Shown in pieces: positions 22,838 through 33,800 of a stretch of DNA of 64,000 nt (the first letter of the stretch is position 1; every line of letters starts with the position of its first letter). The DNA is from Adiantum capillus-veneris. Lineage: Eukaryota > Streptophyta > Polypodiopsida > Polypodiales > Pteridaceae. The stretch spans positions 32,942,558 through 33,006,557 of the forward strand of contig CM043946.1 of the NCBI GenBank assembly GCA_014529385.2. The letters run 5' to 3'. Under the pieces are notes generated by a model, which did not search any database, was not told the DNA's origin, and saw only the letters and a program-made list of their open reading frames with translations. The position numbers were made by a program, and so were the translations under genes.

Positions 22838-23567
22838 GTTCGCTTGCTATTACACTTTTCTAAGGTCACTACCAAGCAAATAAGGGAAGGCAAACTCTTT
22901 CCGATGCACCTCTTCGCTTGGTACTGACCTCAGAAAATATAAGTGATGTTTGCTATTACGCTTTTCTGAGGTCACTACCGAGCGAATAAGAGAAGGCAAA
23001 CTCTTGCTGATGCACCTGTTCGCTTGGTACTGACCTCAGAAAATATAAGTGATGTCTGCTATTACTATTTTTTGAGGTCACTACCGAGCGAATAAGGGAA
23101 GGCAAACTTTTGCCGATACACCTGCTCGCTTCGTACTGACCTCAGAAAATATAAGTGATGTCTACTATTACTATTTTTTGAGGTCACTACCGAGCGAAAA
23201 AGCGAAGGCAAACTCTTGCTGATGCACCTGTTCGCTTGGTACTGACCTCAGAAAATATAAGTGATGTCTGCTATTACTATTTTCTGAGGTCACTACCGAG
23301 CGAATAAGGGAAGGCAAACTCTTTCCGATGCACCTGCTTGCTTGGTACTGACCTCAAAAAATATAAGTGATGTCTGCTATTACTATTTTTTGAGGTCACT
23401 ATCTAGCAAATAAGGGAAGGCAAACTCTTTCCGATGCACCTGCTAGCATGGTACTGACCTCAGAAAATATAAGTGATGTCTGCTATTACTATTTTCTGAG
23501 GTCACTACCGAGCGAATAAGGGAAGGCAAACTCTTTTTGATGCACCTGTTCGCTTGGTATTGACCTT
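22838..23567. repeat. Minisatellite, seven copies of exactly 106 bp, each containing a 27-bp-arm hairpin
   Basis: CGCTTGGTACTGACC (with small variants) recurs at 22915, 23021, 23127, 23233, 23339, 23445 and 23551, exactly 106 bp apart, with a partial unit from 22841. In each unit the arm TTCGCTTGGTACTGACCTC plus AGAAAATA is followed after about 20 bp by its near-perfect inverse TATTTTCTGAGGTCACTACC plus GAGCGAA. Two arm mismatches recur in every unit. The array ends about 70 bp before the start codon of the histone-like gene. Confidence 0.93.
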
Positions 23568-23633
23568 TTCTGAAATTTGAAGTCCCTTGTGTTGACAAAT
23601 GAATTGTCTTTTTGTGTTATGCTATTTGTAGAG

Positions 23634-26169
23634 ATGCCTCAAGTAAACGCCACGGCTAGGAGGGCAACAGGTGAATCTTTGTATGCTCAAGCAAGAAGAC
23701 ACCGATATGAGGCGCACATAGGTGTACTGCAAGAGCTACGTAGGATAGAACGACATGTTCAACCTGCTATTCCACGTCTCCCTTTCCAGTGAGTAGTGCA
23801 GGATATTTGCGAGCAGTTTAGAGTCGGCATGCGATGGGCCAGCAGTGCACTACTCTGCCTTCAAGAAATTACAGAAGAGTACCTCGTTGAATTCTTCAAC
23901 GATGGATATATCCTGGCTTCCCATGCACACAGCGTTACTATCATGCCACGGGATTTTGATACTCTTCCGAGGCTGCGTTTCCGCTACGATGGGCTGCTTC
24001 AGCCAGTGCCTATCCGGGATAGTAGAACCATGGATATTCTCAACATCTCCCCTCTCCATCCTCGTGCACGACAGACAGAGCCTTCTAGGGCTGAAACAAA
24101 CAGTAGGACCCGATCACGGGTCGAGAGAAACGACACAGATGGGCAAGTTGAGATAGCCGCAGAGGGGCATGAGAAAGCCAGAGTGGACCCCGAGGCAGTC
24201 ATGGAAGAAACTGAGACAGTTATCGAGGAGCTAGATAGACACCAAAATGAGCAAGTCATGGAGGATCCGCAGCCAGTAAGGGCTGATGAGGGGCAAGAGC
24301 AGGCCAGGGTGGACCCTGAGGCATTTATGGAGGAACCAATATTGAAGGAAAATGATATGGAGCATGTGCCTGTAAGGGAGGACCCTACGACTCTTAGGAA
24401 GGAGCCTGAGGCAGCCAGGGAGCCAGCTCAAGAAAGGCAAGGGCAAGGCTTTGCATCACAAGGGCCATCCAACGTATCGGATGAGTCAATTATTTTAGAG
24501 CAAAACAACGAAGGGAATGAAGAGGAGTTGAGAATTCTATTCATCTCAGCGCCTCTGCATGCACAGATACTGCTGCCTAGAAGGTCAGAGAAGGCTTGCA
24601 TTTTCAACCTCGATCATCAAGACTTCCTGTGCATGCGCAATTTCACCAACTCCAACGCAACGAATGAGGTCTTCAATGTTGCTTTGTGGTAATTCTCATG
24701 CTCTTTAAAAGTCACGTTTGGTTCATTAAATGGGTCTCTACTGAGACATGGGTCAATACCAAGCGAGACAGTGGCTTATGGAATTGGATAGTGGTACTAC
24801 TCGCTCAGTATTGACCCATGTCTTCACGGCATTCATCAAGTTTTTCTTTATAAGTCACGCTTGATTCATTAAATGGCTCATTACCGTTAAGACATGGGTC
24901 AATACCAAGCGAGTCAGTGGCGGATGGAATTCGATAGCTGCCCCACTCGCTCGGTATTGACTCATGGGTTTGTGGCAGTGACAACCCGCTGAAATACCTC
25001 AAGTCTAATCTCTGCCATTGATTCATGTTAGCCACGTTGCCTCGCTTCTGCCCCCTGAGGTTCAAGACAAAGTATACGTAATAGATCCGCTGATATCACC
25101 TTATCTGCAGAACAACTCAGTTTCCTTTTTGAGTTTGATGAACTGGTTTAGCAGAGTCAACATTGATCTAGCGTGCTTTCTGGTCAATGCATACAATCAA
25201 TAGTGAGTTTTTTCTTGCCTTGTAAAAACCATGTTGCATTTAGAATATTTCTCCTCATCTTTCATGGTGTCTTTGTAGTGATCATTGGAGTCTGATATTA
25301 TTTGACATGAAAGCTAAGATTGTTTACTACGCAAACTCCGAGCAAAGCAGGGCGTTTCACGGTCGTGTAAAAACGTAAGGTCCATTTGGGTACATTTGGA
25401 AGCAATGTCTCTTTGTAATGTGTTGCTGACTCAAGTGGTTATGTATGTAGTGCCGCAAAAAAACTTGTATGTTGTGTAGAGTATGTTTTGTTAGAACATG
25501 ATCTAGGAAATACCGTTCGGCACGAACGGGTAACCGTACCCACGCAGACTAATGACTATAGCTGTGGCTGGCGAACCTGTTTGAATGCCATGTTGCTCCT
25601 CATTCAAATTATGGATGTACCGAACGTAGGTAATCATGTTGTTTCATTGTTTGCTGCAAAGTTTGTATGAAGCAACAAATGTCTGTATCACGCTTCTACA
25701 GGAACTTCAATTACATAACTACACCCCCAACGATGTACGACATTTTTTTGTAATGGCCATCCAGCATATTATAATCTCGGTAAACAGACGCACAAGAGAG
25801 AAAGCGGCGAGAGCTGAGGAGTTCGAAGAGGCTCGCATTAACAAAATGACGCCAAGCCACAATCAGACTCAAGAAGAAGTTCGAAATATGCAAGAAGCAA
25901 TAAATCAATATTATGCAGACGCCGCAGAAGTAGAGAAATGAGCAACACGTCGACGGCAAGAGCAAGAATAGAGGGAAGCTTCACAAGTGCAAGAAGCATG
26001 GGAAGCCATGGAAGAGGCTCATGATTTTGAGCGACGCGAAAGGATGCCCGAGACCAGCATCCCCAGAGGCAGAAGTAGTAGCAACCAGAGCAAAGGGCAA
26101 GGGACGAGTGGCAACAACCGGGGGAGAGGATAGGGGACGAGTGGCACAAACCGGGGGAGAGGACAGTAG
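23634..26169 (+). pseudogene. Histone H3-like fold fused to Ulp1/C48-type cysteine protease
   Basis: From ATG 23634 the first ~115 codons align without gaps to the histone H3 core: HRYEAHIGVLQELRRIERHV, IPRLPFQ, then VVQDICEQFRVGMRWASSAL, CLQEITEEYLVEFFNDG and VTIMPRD. An acidic linker follows with a repeated QEQARVDPEAFMEE-type motif. After a donor at 24691 (GTAATT) the protease block uses introns ending near 25029, 25278 and 25449. It carries the His box YDHWSLILFDMK and the Cys box QTNDYSCGWRTC (Cys at 25563). Ulp1-type enzymes cleave SUMO or related substrates, and such domains also occur in several DNA transposons. A helical tail and an NNRGRG repeat end it. In-frame stops lie at 23790, 25939, 25969, 26131 and 26167 (the last may be natural). 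The Asp expected after the His box is Asn (YYANS). Probably decayed, though the exon structure is clear. Confidence 0.72.
24743..24967. repeat. Two hairpins inside the first intron of the histone-like gene
   Basis: ATGGGTCAATACCAAGCGAG at 24748 is answered by CTCGCTCAGTATTGACCCAT ending about 24820. A second pair lies at about 24892-24967. The arms contain the same GGTCA-TACCAAGCGA core as the arrays at 20-23.5 kb. Confidence 0.85.
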
Positions 26170-26482
26170 CAAGGAAAGGGAGCAATTTACTTGTATAAAT
26201 CTTGACAGAAACAACACAATATGTAAAGTTTTGAGACAATGAAAATGTACATTTTTGAAACATTGTTTGACCGCCAAAAAATGTCTCTGCATTAGTCATT
26301 TTGAAGAGTACATCATGGTTTGCATGGCATCAAAGCTCTTTGCATGCACAAGGTATGTGACCTAGCTTCCAGTGGAAGCAATTAAGGAAAGTATATTTGT
26401 TAGTGACTCCTTGCACAATGTTGTTTTCTCCTTGCATCTTGGAATCTCAAAAGAAGAAAAAGGTAGATTTTGTCTTAATGTA

Positions 26483-27685
26483 TTAAAGACAATCAAAATT
26501 CATCGATTTAGTAAGCACCTTTCTATTGTTGAGACTGAATGCATACAATTCCGGCAAAAGTGGAAGTTCTTCACATGTAAGATCTACCTTGAGCTGTGCA
26601 AGAGTTGTGCTTGACATTGTCTCCATCACAGTAAGTAGGCTGTCGCGAAAGTAGAGATCCATGGATAAAGGTTTGTTCTCGAGGCTATTCTCTGTATCTT
26701 GGTCGAGTAGCATAAGCTGCCCACTAAGAAGATGATATCTAATATAGTAAAACGACACTAAGAAATTTTGAGAGCTTATAATGAACTTGCAAATGGTGGA
26801 CTTCTTTTGCGAAAGACAGATTTTGTTCTGTGATTGTTTCCTATCCCAATTATCATCTAAAAAGTCTAAACAGCTCTCAGACATGCAAATGAACATTGTT
26901 GCGGTAGTTCTTATTTTCTCATCAAAGAAAAAATCTACAAACACTTCAAGAGGCATAAATAGTGCGAGCCGAATTATTTTTGTGGCAATTAAATACTTGA
27001 GGGACTTTTGTATATCCTGAAACAACTTATTCCTAAAGCTTTCACTAGTTTGCGAAGCTGGCAAGGACCAATCCTTGCTATCAAAGGATGGAAGTGACAA
27101 AGGAGCTACACGACCCCAACCAATGGCAGTTCTCGGTTCCACATATGACATATCATAAAAGAAAATTCCATTATCTGCAAGTTCCTTGTGTTGTCTTCCT
27201 CGGTACATTTGCCCACCAATAAATGCATAGAAAGCATCAAAAATCCCAACTATGCTCTCAACTGGTTGCCAATCTGTCCTATTCGATGGATAAATATCTG
27301 AAACATACCAAAGATGATATCCACCACTTAATCTTTGAATATAATCATGCACTAAGCGAGATGCTCAAAATAACTTACAGTTGGGTTGATGCCTTGGAAA
27401 ACTTGAAGGAGATGTTTGCAACCTTAAGTCTGCATGTTGGAAAGCATGTTGTATGAGGACCTCTTTCACCCGCTTGCTTTGTGCACACACTTTAAACTCT
27501 CTAACTTATCCCTTGAAAGCCTCCACAAAATCATTGCGTTGCCTTCTCTTCCTCCTCCTAGTTTGCAGTAGAACCCAACTTCCGATAGTTATTCGAGATG
27601 GTATCCATGATTGATCGTCTGTAGCATAACTGTCAAAAATGTTAACAGAGTCAATGGTAGTGCTAGGCCTTCGAGAAGTAGTCAT
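26483..27685 (-). pseudogene. Minus-strand gene of unknown family, ~400 codons with two in-frame stops
   Basis: From an ATG at 27685 one frame runs 401 codons to 26483, broken only by TAA at 27508-27506 and TGA at 27367-27365. Both are one C-to-T step from CAA or CGA. The N-terminus contains a basic QTRRRKRRQR cluster. The C-terminal 289 codons are open and include DLYFRDSLLTVMETM and a region rich in F and hydrophobic residues. I do not recognise a family. The stop at 27365 lies in a GTAAGT...CTTAG context, but that would be a 27-nt intron, too short to be credible. The gene converges on the histone-protease gene with about 300 bp between their ends. Confidence 0.45.
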
Positions 27686-27699
27686 GGTGTGCAGTAGAA

Positions 27700-29500
27700 T
27701 ACACAGAAAGGTTAGCGCAAGTAAAGTTCTGAAATTCCTTGGTACAGAGTTAGTACGACTTACAACATTTATGCCTTGAAAGCGTGAAATTGTGCAATTT
27801 AATGAAAAAAAATAATATTTCCTCCCTGTTTTTAAAAGAGCTTGACTCCAAAATGTCGATTTTCAACGTAACGTTAGTCTCTTCCTCATTGGTCGGGCGC
27901 CACTCTGTCTCTAGAACTGAAAGGCCCAAAAGTGAGTCCAACTTTCTCCTAATGTGTGTATGTGAAGGTGCTACCCTAAAAAACTATATGCGTAGCAACA
28001 CTATTTTGTAGATCATTTTTCTCTTTGTAGAATGCAGATTTTGTCCTACTTTCCCCTCCGTTTTGACGTGGATTACACTTTGCAGAAGAATTTTTTTGCA
28101 AATTCCTCACCAATTTGCTGATATTTAGCTCAGATTGGCTCTATGCAACAAAAATTCAGGTTTTTTGTTTTCGCATAGTGTGCGAATATGACATACTTTT
28201 GAAAGCACGACATGTGTTCAAAGTTGGGTGCATAAATTTTGAGGTTGAAGATGCAATTTCAGCTTGTGCAGACCTTGAGGGTTGAGGTTTTCTAGTATAT
28301 TTGGGTGACAAAAAAGCAGATAAATTTGATCAACAAATACCCATTTTCAACAAAATTGTCGGCATTGGCACTACAGGTGGAGCTTTTTTCACAGAACGCT
28401 TTGGTAACGATTTTGTGTTTTGATTTATGATCTTGCGGATGGATTTTCATATGGTTATGGCACATCGTTAATGTCCATTGTACATGCATTTTGGCAAGCA
28501 CTTTTGAGTGTCGGTGAGCTCTCTTAAGAGCATTGTTTTCGCATTGATTTGTTTTCCAATTTGTAACTTTTTCAGGGCTTGTTTATGTGCGCTCACTCCA
28601 TTTATGTACGTTGAGTGAGGATTACCATTGTATGCACATTGTGGAGCCATTTTGGCATTACTCTTTGGCATTGAGTTGTGGTTTTGATTTATGGTTTTGA
28701 GTTCTTTTTCGGAGACTATAGTGGTTGAGGTTCACTCTCACTTTGCCATACTTTTGGTTAGTTTTAAATAGTCGAGATTATTTCTTACTTTGGCATCTTG
28801 GATGCAATTTATGGTTTGAGATTTTGCATTGAGATTTCACTCATTTTGCCGGAGAGACTCTCTCCAATTTTCCCTAGATTTCTCGCCACACTTGATTTCC
28901 ATATACTCTTTTGATGTATTTGCGGTTGCTAGATTGAGACAGTGAGTCTCTTTTGTTGTGGTCAACTTTGTTTCCATATTAACGGGCATATTATGATTGT
29001 TTTGGATACAGGCAGGTGTTGACGTGCCCTACTCGCAGGAGTGTGTATGAAATGTATGCTCATGTGGCTACAAGTTACATATAGCCGGATTTGAGCTTTG
29101 GTAGTGGTTGAGTTGTTTTCCCACTCATTCAGTAGGTTCCAGGCACATGTTCCATGTACTTTTGGCAGTTGTTGACACTTGCATCAGTGTGACGATTGCA
29201 GAGCATAGTGTGGTTACATGTCTGCGGGAGATTTTATGCATTGGTATTCTTGAACACTACGAGTGTGGTGAGATCTTTTGAGAGTGTTTTCTCCCCACAA
29301 TGAGCTCCCTTTGTTGCAGGTTTGATGCACTTCTCTTTGGAATTGGTTTATGCACATTGCCCTTGTACATTATGTAGAGCCACTTTGACATTCACTTATG
29401 GCATGTGTGACAATTCTAAGTCCATGACAACACTTGAGATGTTGGCATTGTGGTCACACATAGCTTTTTAGATGCATGAGACAGTGGCGCAGATGTAAGC
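27700..29500. other. No recognisable gene
   Basis: T-rich sequence with only short frames. A 63-codon minus-strand frame (27941-27750) may be an upstream exon of the neighbouring gene, but nothing supports it beyond position. Confidence 0.45.
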
Positions 29501-29509
29501 GTAATGCAA

Positions 29510-30199
29510 AGACGGTTTTGACACAGAAAGTGAACCCATTCGCTGCCGGAAATCTCTAGAGGCCATTCACGATGGCAAGTCCATATGGAGTCCCCATGTC
29601 TGTCAAATATCTCACATACTCATTATGCACCACATCTTGTGAGCACCTGGCCAATACCAAAATAATGACATCCGACTTCTTTAACATCTCCTCTGAGGTA
29701 TCATAGAAGGCTGCTTGAGAGCGGCCAGTCCTGGAGCTGAAGTCCCTAGGAGGATGACATCCTCATCCCTAGAGAACTCCTATATGTTCTCATCTAAAAT
29801 CATGTGTGGCTACTGCCCCTTGGACGATGCATAGAAAGATGTGCTTGGAAGAAAATAGCATGTTGCAATATAAAGTGGCTTCCCCGTCTTTGCTCTCACC
29901 CTGGCCCACATATATCTAGCATGCTCATCTCTCTTAACAATATGAATGAGAGGGTGCAACTCTTCCTTCAATAACACTACCACACCTCCTAACCCACGTC
30001 CTCTACGCTTTGATCTAACCTCGTGTCTACAAGTGGTCTCCCAACGGTATCCCGTTTCTCTAGGAAGTGTGATACCAAGGGTTTGATGTGTCTCATAGTG
30101 TAAAATAATGCCTCTTCCCTTAGAGCTATCCTCAAATGCACCAACATCGAGCTTCATTGATTCAATACAATTCCATACTGCCATTTTAAGGCTAGTCAC
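29510..30199 (-). mobile_element. LINE fragment C, endonuclease domain
   Basis: The minus-strand frame contains GLGGVVVLLKEELHPLIHIV followed by WARVRAKTGKPLYIATCYF and, after a frame break near 29810, GDFSSRTGRSQ and a later ANGFTF motif. These are the order and spacing of an APE-type endonuclease of a LINE ORF2. The reverse transcriptase is absent, so this is a truncated copy. Confidence 0.65.
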
Positions 30200-30377
30200 A
30201 TAGGTCTTGCACCGTTATGTAGTGCGTCTTTCCAAGATCACCACTCTCTCCCCTCTATTAAAAGAAATTTCCCCCTTCTCTCTCACACCCTTGATTTATG
30301 GCATCAACTCTTGCATGTGTGCAATTTGCATTAAAGTGAGGTAATCGCCCAAAAAAATGCCAATTTTTATAAGACTT

Positions 30378-30379
<2 letters not shown>

Positions 30380-30464
<85 letters not shown>
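30380..30464. repeat. Microsatellite (CT)n(CA)n abutting a copia LTR
   Basis: About 25 CT units run into about 17 CA units and end exactly at the TG of the LTR at 30465. Confidence 0.95.
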
Positions 30465-30466
<2 letters not shown>

Positions 30467-30668
30467 AAGGTGCCACATGAAGCGGGTGCGAGTGCAAGTA
30501 CGAGAGCAGAGAGAGAGAGAGAGAGAGACGTGCTTTGGGTGGAGCGCACAACAACATTATCCAGTTGCACATCCTTATTTTATTGTATTAAAGAATAAGT
30601 GTATACATGGTTTAGTAGATGGGTTAGTATAAAGTGGGATGTCTGGCCAGTTGGCCTGAATCCCAACA
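30465..30668 (-). repeat. 3' LTR of the minus-strand copia
   Basis: 204 bp with TG...CA ends, flanked on the left by the (CA)n tract. It matches 36074-36246 but carries a longer GA run. Confidence 0.85.
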
Positions 30669-30670
30669 AA

Positions 30671-30840
30671 CTCCCACTTGAAGGCCAACGTAGCCCAAGT
30701 GACCTGGTATGTACAACCGTGAAGCAATCTAGTGGCTTCAACCTATACCCATCAACTCCCACTTGAAGGCCAACGTAGCCCAAGTGACCTGGTATGTACA
30801 ACCGTGAAGCAATCTAGTGGCTTCAACCTATACCCATCAA
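30671..30840. repeat. 85-bp tandem duplication at the copia 3' junction
   Basis: CTCCCACTTGAAGGCCAACG and the following 65 bp occur twice, at 30671-30755 and 30756-30840, apparently identical. The unit includes the polypurine tract, so the element has two candidate tracts. Confidence 0.92.
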
Positions 30841-33800
30841 CTCACTGCAATGTGTAAACTGCTCCAAAGCTAAGCCTTTCGTCAAATCTTCTGCTAGGTT
30901 GTCGTCAGTGTGTACCTTGACCAAATCAATGAGCTCTTTGGCCAAGAAATCTCTCATGAGATGATACTTGCCTTCAATGTGTTTCGATTTGGAGTGAAAC
31001 ACGGGATTCCTTGCCAATGCAAGAGCACTCTGACTATCACAATATATCACTGGAGTCTCATCAATGCCAAGATTTTTGACCAAGCAAGATAACCATACAG
31101 CCTCTTTACTTACATCCGACAATGCAATGTACCCTGCTTCCGTAGTGGAAGACAACATACAATCTTGAAGACATGACCTCCAAGATACTGCTACTCCAGT
31201 AAATATGAATACATAGTCAAATGTCGATCTTCTATTGTCGACACAACCCACATAGTCTGCATCCGCATAACCCACGATGGATGCATCAGTGTTCCCGAAG
31301 CGTAAACACATATCAACCGTACCTTTGAGGTACCTAAGAATGTACTTCACTGCTTCCCAATGCTTGCTGCCAGGATTTTCCATATATCGGCTCACCACTC
31401 CCACTGCAAAAGCAGTTTCTGGTGTTGTGGCCACCATAGCATACATGAGACTGCGCACTGCCGAAGAATATGGTACCTTAGCCATTTCAGCTCGCTCAGC
31501 ATCAGATTTGGGTGCATCTTCCTTTCTGAGTTTCAAGAATGTCTGCATTGGGGTACTCAATGCTTTCCCCCCTTGCATATTGAAACGCTGCAAAACTTTC
31601 TCAATGTATGTTTCCTCATATAACTCAAGAATACGACGTTTGCAATCTCTTCCGATTCGCATGCCAAGAAAGTGTGTAGCATCCCTTAAATCTTTCATTG
31701 CAAAATCATTGCTAAGTGTTTTCTTCAAGTTGGCAATTTTCGCAATGGATTTCCCAGCTATAAGCATGTCATCAACATACAAAACTAGAATGATCATCGA
31801 GCCATCATCTAGCTTTCTTGTGTACAAGCAGTGATCCTCTTCACTCCTTTTATATCCTTGAGACCTCATACATGCATCAAATTTATGATACCACTGTCTT
31901 GAACCCTGCTTTAAGCCATAAAGTGCCTTTTTGAGCTTACATACTAGCTCCTCACGAGATGCGGTCTCCTGCACAAACCCTTCAGGCTACTGCATGTAAA
32001 CATCCTCACATCAAGATCCTCGTGAAGAAATATTGTCTTCACATCCATTTGGACAAGTTCCATATCCTCAATCGCTACAAGACCAAGTACGGTTCTAAGC
32101 GTTGTCATCTTGACCACAAGCGAAAAGATTTTATCAAAATCGACTCCCTTTTGCTGTTTGAACCCTTTGGCTACAAGTCTAGCCTTGTACTTCGGATTTG
32201 GATCACCTGAGGTAAATTTCTTCTTGTAAACCCATTTGCAAGGTAAAGCTTTCGCATCATTTGGCAATTCTACCAAGTCCCAAGTGTCATCAGCCAGAAT
32301 CGAGTTATACTCAGATTCCATAGCCTGCTCCCACTTCACCACATCATCCGTCATCATGGCTTCTTGGTAGCAGCTTGGCTCACCGCAATCGATCAACATG
32401 ATATAATCAAGACCTTGCTCAAAATGCGCAAGTGGACAAGAGACTCTAGTAGACCATCTCACTCCGTGACCATTGCTATCCGCTCCCTGTGGAGCATTGC
32501 TAGTGGAAGGTACATCACTAGCCCGGTGAATTGATTTCATTGTCTCTGAGGCAACATCTTCAAAAGTGACTCTCTGAATCTCTATTTCCTTAATAGGTTG
32601 TTTATACATCTTCGACTCATTGAAGATCACATCTGAACTACGGATGAATCGACAAGATTCTGGGTGCCAGAGACAATATCCCATCTCTCCATCTGCACCA
32701 TATCCAATGAAAATACATTTGTGTGACTTTGGCTCTAACTTTTGGTGAAGTTGTTTAGGCACATGAGCATAAGCTTCACAACCAAAAACACGTAGATGGT
32801 CATAGTGGGGCTTACGCTTAGACCATAACTCTTCTGGAATCTCATAATTCAATGGCGTACTAGGCGAGCGATTTATAATGTGCACTGCGGTCAAGACGGC
32901 TTCTGCCCAAAAGCCTTGTGTGAGATTTTCCTTAGAAAGCATGGCTATGACTCTTTCCTAAATAGTCCGATCCATGCACTCAGCAACTCCATTCTGAGTG
33001 GTGTGTATGGTGCAGTAAACTGCCTTTTAATCCCCCTTTTAGCACAGAAATTGTCAAACTCCTTGGAGATATACTCTCCACCGTTGTCAGTCTGCAACCT
33101 CCTTGCCAGATTGATTCTTAACGAGTGCTAAAAAAATTTGGAACACAGGAAGAACATGATCCTTATGTTTCAAAGGATATGCCCACACCTTTCGAGTAGA
33201 ATCAAGTAGAGTCAGCTATGAATGTCACAAAATAGCTAGCCCCCCCTAGAGGTTTGGTTGACATAGGACCACAAACATCACTATGCACTAAATCTAGAGA
33301 TTCAGTTCGCTTTTGACACAATGGTAAGTGCACGGACCTAGTCTGTTTGCCATAGATACAGTGCTCACAAACAAGAAAGTCAACATAAGACAAGACAGTT
33401 AAGTATCCAAAACGAGTCAGAGTTCTCATTCCTTTTTGGCTAATATGACCTATCCGACAATGCCACAACTCTGTAGACGGCAGTTCGGCTATAGATATGT
33501 AATCATGACCAGCATCTGACACATGCATAGAATACAAGGTACCATGCTTCTCACCTCTGAGTACAACAAGATTACCTTTGCGTATTATCCACAAACCATT
33601 GCCAAATATGGTGTTGTAGCCCAAATCATCAAGCTGACCAACAGAAATCAAGCTTTTAGTCAACTTGGGCACATGTATAACATTACATAAAGTAAAGTGC
33701 GTGTCATTCCTTAGATGCAATTTGACGTTTTCGACACCCTCAATGTCTAGTTCTTAAGCATCACCAAGCCTCACTTTGCCACAAGAGTGAGAATAAGTAG

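Noticed and set aside
12201-26169. U-to-C RNA editing as rescue of the in-frame stops
   Set aside because: Such editing is known from organelle transcripts of hornworts and ferns, while these genes have spliceosomal introns and nuclear transposons. Mutation is the simpler explanation without RNA data.
27342-27370. 27-nt intron removing the stop at 27365
   Set aside because: GTAAGT and CTTAG are present, but the length is below workable plant intron size.
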